A stretch of 64,000 nucleotides of DNA, from contig CAZFCE010000017.1 of the NCBI GenBank assembly GCA_964517605.1, positions 1 to 64,000 of the forward strand, written 5' to 3'. Positions 58,037-64,000 of the stretch are shown in pieces. The stretch's first letter is position 1. Each line of letters starts with the position of its first letter. The notes beneath the pieces are model-generated. The model had not been told where the DNA came from. It ran no database searches and was given only the letters and a program-made list of their open reading frames with translations. A program made the translations under genes and the position numbers. The stretch comes from J095 sp964517605. Its GTDB lineage: Bacteria > Chloroflexota > Anaerolineae > 4572-78 > J111.

Positions 58037-59182
58037 ATGCAAAACATTCACATCGGTTTAAACGCCCATCTACTCTCGTTGAGCCAATCTTACCGGGGAG
58101 CCGGCATTAGCTGGTACATCATCAACCTGCTTAAAAACCTGGCCCCAAATTCGCCGGAGCAGTTTAAATACAGCGCCTTTTTAGCCGATCGGGCTTTTGC
58201 CGGGCAAGCCGCCGGCCTCCGGCTGAATTTTAGCCGGTTGCCCACGCAGCGCCCGGTGGTGCGGATTTTTTGGGAACAGGTGGTGCAGCCACTGGCCCTG
58301 CGTCAAGCCGGGGTGGATTTGCTACACGCGCTGGCCTTTGTGGCTCCGACGGTTGCGCCCTGCCCGTATGTGGTTACGGTGTACGATCTCAGCTTTGAAC
58401 GGTACCCGGAGGCGTTTCGCCCGTTTAACCGCTGGTATTTGCATAATTTTACCCGCCACACGGTTAAACACGCCCAGGCCATCATTACCATTTCAGAAAG
58501 CACCCGCCGGGATGTCATCAATTTTATGGCCGCGCCGCCGGAACGGGTGCACACCATCTACTGCGGCGTTGACGCCGGTTTTAAGCCGCTGCCGCCCGCC
58601 CAAATTGATGCCTTTAAATCAGCCCGGCAATTGCCCGCCCAATTTGTGCTGTTTTTGGGCACGCTGGAGCCGCGCAAAAACATAGACGGCCTGATTTTAG
58701 CCTACGCCCACTGGCGCAACCAGCAGCCGGCGGCTCCGCCATTAGTTGTAGCCGGCGGCAAGGGATGGTATTATCAGCACATATTCAACCTGGTAGAATC
58801 GCTCAACCTCACCGAGTTTGTGCGGTTTCCGGGGTACGTGCCGCAAGAAGAATTGCCGCTGTGGTATAATGCGGCCACCATGTTTGTGTACCCGTCTCAT
58901 TTTGAAGGATTTGGCCTGCCCGTGCTCGAAGCGATGGCCTGCGGCACGCCGGTTATCACCAGCACGGCGTCGTCGCTGCCAGAAGTGGCCGGTAACGCCG
59001 CCCGGCTGGTAAACCCCGCCAATCCCCACGAGTTGGCCGCCGCCATGGCCCAGGTTTTTAGCCGGCCGGATTTACAACGCGAAATGTCGGCGCGGGGGCT
59101 GGCCCAGGCCGCCCAATTTAGCTGGCAAACCACAGCCCAAAAAACGGTAGCGCTTTATCAAAAGGTTTCAACAGCCAGATGA
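58037..59182 (+). CDS. Family 4 glycosyltransferase
   Basis: 381 residues, GT-B fold. The retaining GT4 signature is FEGFGLPVLEAMACGTPVITS (E-x7-E) near 290-310, and the donor domain begins FVLFLGTLEPRKNIDGLILAY. The N-terminal glycine-rich acceptor loop is YRGAGISWYIINLL. It resembles mannosyltransferases of exopolysaccharide or O-antigen-like clusters. It overlaps the next gene, a polyprenyl glycosylphosphotransferase, by four bases (ATGA), so the two probably begin and extend the same lipid-linked glycan. The sugar is not predictable. Confidence 0.9.
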   Translation: MQNIHIGLNAHLLSLSQSYRGAGISWYIINLLKNLAPNSPEQFKYSAFLADRAFAGQAAGLRLNFSRLPTQRPVVRIFWEQVVQPLALRQAGVDLLHALAFVAPTVAPCPYVVTVYDLSFERYPEAFRPFNRWYLHNFTRHTVKHAQAIITISESTRRDVINFMAAPPERVHTIYCGVDAGFKPLPPAQIDAFKSARQLPAQFVLFLGTLEPRKNIDGLILAYAHWRNQQPAAPPLVVAGGKGWYYQHIFNLVESLNLTEFVRFPGYVPQEELPLWYNAATMFVYPSHFEGFGLPVLEAMACGTPVITSTASSLPEVAGNAARLVNPANPHELAAAMAQVFSRPDLQREMSARGLAQAAQFSWQTTAQKTVALYQKVSTAR

Positions 59183-60621
59183 AACGGTTTGAAATTCTGT
59201 TCAGCAACCAGCGGGTCGCCTCTACAGTTTGGGTTTTGGTTGATGTTATTTTAATCAACCTGTCCTTTGTGCTGGCTTACTGGGTGCGTTATCGCCTGCA
59301 ACTGTTCCGCGCCGTAGACCCCGCCTTTGACACGCCCTATTACGTGTACCTGCCGTTTGTGTTTTTGTTCACCGCGCTGCTGATTATTGTGTACCGCCAG
59401 CACGGCGTGTACCGGCTGCGCCGGCAGGTTTCGTGGATTGATGAAATTTACGGCATTATTCAGGGTACCGCCACCGGCACCATCATCACCATTGTTTTGA
59501 TTTTTTTGTACCGGCCCGCCTTTTACTCGCGGATTATTTTTATTTACACCGGCATTATCGCCGTATTCTTTTTGGGCCTGAGCCGGCTGGTAAAAGTGCT
59601 GTTACTGCGCCGAATGCGCCGACAGGGTATTGGCATTCGGCGGGTGCTGATTGTGGGCGCGGGCGAGGTGGCCCGCACCGTAATGCGGGTAGCCGTGGCC
59701 AACCCGGAATACGGTTTTCACATTGTGGGCTTTTTAGATGACCATCCCGCCAAGGTAGAAACCAACATTGGCCGCTTTAAAGCGCTGGGCAAAGTGGACA
59801 CTCTGGTTGAAGTGGTGGAGCAAAATAAAATTGACGAGGTAATCATTACCCTGCCGTGGCAGTACCACCGCCGGATTATGACCATTATGAACCTGTGCGA
59901 ACGCCAGGGGGTACGCGCCCGGATTGTGCCCGACCTGTTTCAAATGCGCATCAGCCAGATGCACATTGATGAGTTTGGCGGCGTGCCCATGATTGGCATC
60001 CGCGAAACCGGCATCGGCGGGCTGGGGCAGTTTATCAAACGCAGCATTGATGTGGTGATGGCCAGTTTGGGGCTGATTGTTCTTTCGCCGCTGATGGGAC
60101 TGCTGGCGCTGGCCATCAAGCTGGAATCGCCGGGGCCGGTGCTGTTTGAGCAGGAACGGGTGGGCAAAAACGGGCGGCTGTTCACTCTGTACAAATTCCG
60201 CTCAATGGTCAAAGGGGCTGACGCGCAAAAAAAGGAGCTGCTGGCGCTCAACGAAGCCGATGGGCCGTTGTTTAAAATTAAAAACGATCCGCGCATTACC
60301 CGCATTGGCAAGCTCATCCGCCGGCTCAGTATTGACGAGTTTCCCCAACTGTACAACGTGCTCATTGGCGATATGAGCCTGATTGGCCCGCGCCCGCCCA
60401 TCCCCGCCGAAGTGGAACAGTATCAGGAATGGCACAAACGCCGCCTAGAAATAGCGCCCGGCCTCACCGGGCTATCGCAGGTGAGCGGGCGCTCTGAACT
60501 AACGTTTGATGAAACTGCCCTGCTGGATATTTACTACATCGAACACTGGTCGCCGGGGCTGGATACCAAAATCATACTGCAAACCATCCCCAGGGTTTTA
60601 TTTGGGCACGGCGCGTATTAA
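59179..60621 (+). CDS. Undecaprenyl-phosphate glycosylphosphotransferase
   Basis: 480 residues, WbaP/WcaJ-like. There are four or five membrane segments in the first 135 residues, then a Rossmann CoA-binding-like domain (RRVLIVGAGEVARTVMRVAV), then a membrane re-entrant helix and the catalytic sugar-transferase domain (RSIDVVMASLGLIVLSPLMG, GPVLFEQERVGKNGR, LSIDEFPQLYNVLIGDMSLI, APGLTGLSQVSGRSE). It moves a sugar-1-phosphate, often glucose or galactose, from a UDP-sugar to undecaprenyl phosphate, starting exopolysaccharide repeat synthesis. UppP, encoded 2 kb further on, recycles the same lipid carrier. Its last four bases overlap the convergent gene. Confidence 0.92.
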   Translation: MKRFEILFSNQRVASTVWVLVDVILINLSFVLAYWVRYRLQLFRAVDPAFDTPYYVYLPFVFLFTALLIIVYRQHGVYRLRRQVSWIDEIYGIIQGTATGTIITIVLIFLYRPAFYSRIIFIYTGIIAVFFLGLSRLVKVLLLRRMRRQGIGIRRVLIVGAGEVARTVMRVAVANPEYGFHIVGFLDDHPAKVETNIGRFKALGKVDTLVEVVEQNKIDEVIITLPWQYHRRIMTIMNLCERQGVRARIVPDLFQMRISQMHIDEFGGVPMIGIRETGIGGLGQFIKRSIDVVMASLGLIVLSPLMGLLALAIKLESPGPVLFEQERVGKNGRLFTLYKFRSMVKGADAQKKELLALNEADGPLFKIKNDPRITRIGKLIRRLSIDEFPQLYNVLIGDMSLIGPRPPIPAEVEQYQEWHKRRLEIAPGLTGLSQVSGRSELTFDETALLDIYYIEHWSPGLDTKIILQTIPRVLFGHGAY

Positions 60622-61160
60622 AATTCGTCGCTTTCCGGCGGAGCCAGATTAGGCATAGGGCCGGTCTGCGCTTCGGGCTGGCCAACGCCCACCATATACA
60701 GGCGATGGTCAATCTGGTACAACAGCAAATCGGCGCGGTAAGCCAAATCGCCCACGGCGTTTACGCGCTCGCGGGCATTTTTAACCACCAGCACCCCCAG
60801 CGCCCCCATTACCAGCAGCATGCCGCCGCTGCTCACGCAGCACCCCAGGCTGTTTACCAGCACATCTTCCAGAATAATCGAGTTGATGCCAAAGCCCACC
60901 AGCGCCAAAAACACCCCGCCAATCACCACCATCATCAACGCCCGGTCGCGGCTGACATCGCCGGTAATGGCGCGCGGCACATCCTCGGTGAACGGCCCTT
61001 TTAACAGGGCGCGCGCCTCGGCGCGGAGTTCGTTAAACTGGGCGTTATATTCGGGCCGGCGCAAATCGGCGGGCATGGCGGCAATCAGCGCCTTAAAATC
61101 GGCAATGGATTTTCGCAAATTTCTTAGCTGACTCAATTCGTCAGGCGTGTAAGCACTCAT
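60618..61160 (-). CDS. Small membrane protein of unknown function
   Basis: 180 residues. The N-terminal 65 residues are a charged, probably helical cytoplasmic stretch. Two membrane segments follow (about 73-93 and 103-126) with a short loop holding VNSLGCCVSSGG, then a C-terminal helix and a Pro-rich acidic end. I do not recognise the family. The gene is convergent with the glycosylphosphotransferase, overlapping by four bases, and is probably transcribed alone. Normal codon use and a full-length frame support it as a real gene. Confidence 0.7.
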   Translation of the reverse strand: MSAYTPDELSQLRNLRKSIADFKALIAAMPADLRRPEYNAQFNELRAEARALLKGPFTEDVPRAITGDVSRDRALMMVVIGGVFLALVGFGINSIILEDVLVNSLGCCVSSGGMLLVMGALGVLVVKNARERVNAVGDLAYRADLLLYQIDHRLYMVGVGQPEAQTGPMPNLAPPESDEF

Positions 61161-61285
61161 AAAAAAGTATACCTCTAACCTCGGATTAAAAACTAACGAG
61201 GCATTATAACAACACCGGAGTAATGCGCCAAATTTAAGGGCTGCCGGGCTAATGGCGATGGTTTCTTTTTGCCCAAAGCGTGTGC

Positions 61286-61291
61286 TATAAT
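61286..61291 (+). promoter_or_regulatory. -10 box of tgt
   Basis: TATAAT 26 bases before the tgt ATG, with AAAGGAGAACT as ribosome binding site. The -35 box is not clear in the T-rich stretch upstream. Confidence 0.45.
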
Positions 61292-61316
61292 AGCCCGGTT
61301 TTATTAAAGGAGAACT

Positions 61317-62468
61317 ATGACCACCTTTTCTTTTGAGCTACTCTGCCAGGACGAACACAGCCACGCCCGGGCCGGCGTTATCCACACCCCCCACGGCGAT
61401 ATCCCCACCCCGGTTTTTGCGCCGGTGGGCACACAGGCCACCGTCAAAACCCTCACTCCCGCCGATTTGCGCGAACTGGACGCCCGGCTGATTTTGGGCA
61501 ACACCTATCACCTGTACCTGCGGCCCGGCGCCGAACTGATTGCCGATTTTGGCGGCCTGCACCAATTTATGCGGTGGGACGGCCCCATCCTCACCGATTC
61601 GGGCGGCTTTCAGGTTTTCAGCCTGAAGGGGCTGCGTCAAATTGATGAAGATGGCGTTACCTTCCGCTCGCATCTGGATGGCTCCAAGCACCGCTTTACC
61701 CCGGAGCGCGTCATCCAGATTGAGGAGCAACTGGGCGCAGACATTATTATGGCCTTTGATGAATGCCCGCCGCCCACCGATTACGCCTACAACATCAAGG
61801 CGCTCAACCGCACCCACCGCTGGGCCGAACGCTGTTTGGCCGCCCAACGCCGCTCTGACCAGGCCCTATACGGCATTGTGCAGGGCGGCATCTTCCCCGA
61901 TTTGCGGCAGCAAAGCGCCGAATTTTTGGCCGGGCTGGATTTTCCGGGTTACGGCATTGGCGGGTTGAGCGTGGGCGAAACCAAAGCTCAAATGCACGCC
62001 GCGCTGGAAGTGATGCACCCCATTTTGCCGCGCCACAAACCGCGCTACCTCATGGGCGTGGGCAGCCCGGAAGACCTGTTTGAATGCGTGGCGCGGGGCG
62101 TGGATCAGTTTGATTGCGTGCTGCCCACCCGCATTGCCCGCAACGGCGCGGTATTTACCCACAGCGGGCGGGTTAACCTGCGCAACGCCCGTTTTGCCAC
62201 CGATAAAAACCCCATCGAGCCGGAATGCCAGTGTTACACCTGCCGCAATTTTAGCCTGGCTTATCTGCGGCACCTGTTTATTGCCAAAGAAACGCTGGCG
62301 CTGCGGCTGGCCACGCTCCACAACCTGCATTTTATGCTCGAAACCATCCGCCGCATCCGGCAGGCCATTTTTGATGGCACCTTTAGCCAGTTCAAAACCG
62401 ATTTTCTGGCCAACTACCGCGCCATCCCCGAAGAGCAACGCGGCCAGCGGCGGCTTCACCAAAACTGA
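61317..62468 (+). CDS. tgt: Queuine tRNA-ribosyltransferase
   Basis: 383 residues. In bacteria it exchanges guanine 34 of GUN-anticodon tRNAs for preQ1 on the way to queuosine. Substrate motif DSGGFQVFSL, nucleophile aspartate in VDQFDCVLPTRIARNGAVFT, and zinc ligands in CQCYTCRNF followed by the histidine in LATLHNLHFM. The length is normal. Good Shine-Dalgarno sequence. uppP follows after 26 bp. No queA or queC-F genes are in the window. The YufOPQ/nucleoside hydrolase locus is 18 kb away and nothing ties it to queuosine. Confidence 0.96.
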   Translation: MTTFSFELLCQDEHSHARAGVIHTPHGDIPTPVFAPVGTQATVKTLTPADLRELDARLILGNTYHLYLRPGAELIADFGGLHQFMRWDGPILTDSGGFQVFSLKGLRQIDEDGVTFRSHLDGSKHRFTPERVIQIEEQLGADIIMAFDECPPPTDYAYNIKALNRTHRWAERCLAAQRRSDQALYGIVQGGIFPDLRQQSAEFLAGLDFPGYGIGGLSVGETKAQMHAALEVMHPILPRHKPRYLMGVGSPEDLFECVARGVDQFDCVLPTRIARNGAVFTHSGRVNLRNARFATDKNPIEPECQCYTCRNFSLAYLRHLFIAKETLALRLATLHNLHFMLETIRRIRQAIFDGTFSQFKTDFLANYRAIPEEQRGQRRLHQN

Positions 62469-62494
62469 TTTTTAACATAAAAGGACATATCGCT

Positions 62495-63310
62495 ATGAAT
62501 CTATTTCAAGCTCTAATTTTGGGGATTGTGCAGGGCCTCACCGAATACATCCCGGTGTCGAGTTCAGCCCATTTGGTGTTGGTGCCGTGGCTGCTGGGCT
62601 GGCAACCGGCCAGCTTTCAATTTGAAATTTTGGTGCAATGGGGCACGCTGGTCGGGGTGTTTATCTTTTTCTGGCAGGATATTATCAGCATTGCCACCGC
62701 CGTGGTGCGAGGCGCGGTGCAACGGCAACCGCTGGCCACCTTTGAGGCCAAACTGGGCTGGCTGGTGGTGGTAGCGACCATTCCGGCGGTGGTGCTGGGG
62801 CTGCTGTTTAAAAAATATTTCGAGGCGTTTGCCGGCCAGCCAATTTATGTGGGCGTTTTAATCGGGCTGGCGTCAATTCTGTTGATTGCCGCCGAGTATT
62901 TTGGCTCACGCCGCCGCGATTTGCCCAGCCTGGGCTGGCTGGATGCCGTTGTTATTGGCTTTTGGCAGGTGTTGGCCATGCTGCCCGGCGTCAGCCGTTC
63001 CGGGGCCACCATGACCGGCGGCATGCTGCGAGGCTTTAACCGCCCCGCGGCGGCCCGGTTTAGCTTTTTGCTCTCCATTCCAGCGTTGGCCGGGGCCGGA
63101 GTCATCGCTTTAAAGGATTTGCTGGAATCCGGCATGCTTATGGCCGAGTTGCCGGCGCTGCTGGTGGGCTTTATCGCCGCGGCCATTTCCGGGTATTTTT
63201 GTATTCGCTGGCTGCTGGGCTACCTGCAAGGGCACTCGTTTTACGCTTTTGCCGCCTATCGCGTGGCGTTGAGCGCCCTGGTGATTATTGTGGCTCTTGT
63301 CCGGGGTTAA
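62495..63310 (+). CDS. uppP: Undecaprenyl-diphosphatase UppP (BacA)
   Basis: 271 residues, an integral membrane phosphatase that regenerates undecaprenyl phosphate for peptidoglycan and glycan synthesis. Conserved motifs are LTEYIPVSSSAHLVL (Glu and Ser-rich site) and PGVSRSGATMTGGMLRG (with the catalytic Arg). About eight membrane segments. The ATG follows AAAAGGACATATCGCT. It works with the glycosylphosphotransferase and MurE-dependent wall synthesis encoded nearby. The next gene starts four bases after its stop. Confidence 0.95.
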   Translation: MNLFQALILGIVQGLTEYIPVSSSAHLVLVPWLLGWQPASFQFEILVQWGTLVGVFIFFWQDIISIATAVVRGAVQRQPLATFEAKLGWLVVVATIPAVVLGLLFKKYFEAFAGQPIYVGVLIGLASILLIAAEYFGSRRRDLPSLGWLDAVVIGFWQVLAMLPGVSRSGATMTGGMLRGFNRPAAARFSFLLSIPALAGAGVIALKDLLESGMLMAELPALLVGFIAAAISGYFCIRWLLGYLQGHSFYAFAAYRVALSALVIIVALVRG

Positions 63311-63314
63311 TCCG

Positions 63315-64000
63315 GTGAAATGGCTGCCGGTGATTGGCCTGTTGTGGCTGCTGGCGGGCTGCGCTCCTGCCGCCGCGACCACCACTCCGCCCGCGCCTGT
63401 ATTTTTAAAGGCCGCCGGCTCAACCAGCGTTGCCCCGTTAATGCAGGATTTGGCCGCCGCGTACACCCAGGCTAATCCCCAGTTTAATCTTGAGGTGCAA
63501 GGCGGCGGCTCGGAGTTTGGCCGGCGGTTGGTAGCTGCCAGCCAGGTTGATTTTGGGCTGGCAGCCGGGCCGGTTGAGCCGCCCGCCGCCGGGTTGCGCC
63601 GGATGCCGCTGGCCCGCGACGCCATCGCGATTATCACCCATCCCAGTAACCCCATAGCCGGGCTGTCCATGCCGGAACTGCGGAATATTTTCAGCGGGCA
63701 AATTCTCAACTGGCAGGCCGTGGCCGGCCCGGCGCTGGATATTCAGGTGGTCAGCCGCGAGGCCGGTTCTGGCACCCGCGCCGTGTTTGAGGCCGCCGTG
63801 ATGGGGCCGCAGCCGGTTACGCCCAACGCCGTGGTGCTGCCCGGCAGCCAGGCCGTGGTGGATTACGTGGCCAAAAATCCCAATGCGGTGGGCTATGTTT
63901 CTTTTGTATTGGCCGAGCCGGGCCGGGTGCATGCGGTTCCGGTTGAAGGTGTGTTACCGGAACTGGCGGCCATCAACGCGGGCAGCTACCCCATTCTGCG
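63315..64000 (+). CDS. PstS-like substrate-binding lipoprotein (partial, cut by window end)
   Basis: At least 228 residues, beginning at GTG four bases after the uppP stop, and running off the right edge. The lipoprotein signal ends LLAGC with Cys at residue 16. The PstS/phosphate-binding-like fold follows: KAAGSTSVAPLMQDLAAAY at the start, VEVQ-type GGGSEFGRRL loop, LRNIFSGQILNW, and SREAGSGTRAVFEAAV, the usual phosphate-contact segment. Phosphate is the usual ligand of this family, but other anions are possible for short PstS-like proteins. The pst permease and ATPase genes, if present, would be to the right. Confidence 0.85.
   Translation, partial: MKWLPVIGLLWLLAGCAPAAATTTPPAPVFLKAAGSTSVAPLMQDLAAAYTQANPQFNLEVQGGGSEFGRRLVAASQVDFGLAAGPVEPPAAGLRRMPLARDAIAIITHPSNPIAGLSMPELRNIFSGQILNWQAVAGPALDIQVVSREAGSGTRAVFEAAVMGPQPVTPNAVVLPGSQAVVDYVAKNPNAVGYVSFVLAEPGRVHAVPVEGVLPELAAINAGSYPIL

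Noticed and set aside
1..64000. tRNA, rRNA, CRISPR, prophage or insertion-sequence genes
   Set aside because: Intergenic gaps are short and none folds or reads like a tRNA. No regularly spaced repeat array, integrase, transposase or phage structural gene was seen by eye.

Overview
The window looks like a chromosomal segment of a GC-rich member of the Chloroflexota, probably Anaerolineae-like. The evidence is the gene mix rather than a ribosomal marker: GT39 and DUF2079 membrane proteins that share an appended C-terminal domain, secreted proteins ending in a short 'FLPLVIRN'/'YLPVIQKN'-type tail, an archaeal-style upper mevalonate block, SecD-SecF fused in one chain, BMP/YufOPQ-type nucleoside transport, and small dispersed heptad and palindromic repeats. 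Starts at GTG or TTG with a good Shine-Dalgarno sequence are common. I found no rRNA, tRNA, CRISPR array, phage or transposase gene. The left edge is non-coding and the right edge cuts a PstS-like lipoprotein gene.

Layout. 0.3-4.7 kb: two membrane proteins for envelope glycosylation (minus strand). 4.9-9.7 kb: cNMP-binding patatin, family 5 uracil-DNA glycosylase, a secreted modular protein and TrmL (all minus). 9.9-17 kb: an isocitrate/isopropylmalate dehydrogenase-family enzyme, guaB, a RidA protein, a four-domain S1 protein and clpC. 17-20 kb: a partner-switching module of two STAS proteins and a fused PP2C phosphatase/anti-sigma-type ATPase. 20-23.5 kb: lgt and the secDF fusion. 23.7-27.8 kb: HMG-CoA reductase, HMG-CoA synthase, thiolase and a DUF35 zinc-ribbon protein, which together take acetyl-CoA to mevalonate. 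27.9-30.5 kb: a GNAT acetyltransferase and a membrane GAF/HTH-like protein.

The most unusual part is 30.5-43.5 kb. A 758-residue lipoprotein carries two complete ABC-importer substrate-binding domains in tandem: an N-terminal BMP/PnrA-type (nucleoside) domain and a C-terminal PhnD-type (phosphonate/phosphite family) domain, joined by a repetitive TKTEE linker. Downstream on the same strand come PhnC and an enlarged PhnE, the transporter parts expected for the C-terminal half. These are followed by a YufO-type double ATPase, a nucleoside hydrolase, a UroD-family protein and two YufP/YufQ-type permeases, the parts expected for the N-terminal half. A PfkB kinase is divergent. The block reads as a composite uptake and salvage locus.

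43.5-54 kb: recF, a two-component system overlapping murE, a very large secreted subtilase, and a split XdhC pair. 54-64 kb: a nine-part hybrid histidine kinase, a GT4 glycosyltransferase with a polyprenyl glycosylphosphotransferase, a small membrane protein, tgt, uppP and the partial PstS-like gene. Cell-envelope lipid-carrier functions (uppP, murE, glycosylphosphotransferase, mevalonate supply, lgt) recur through the window.
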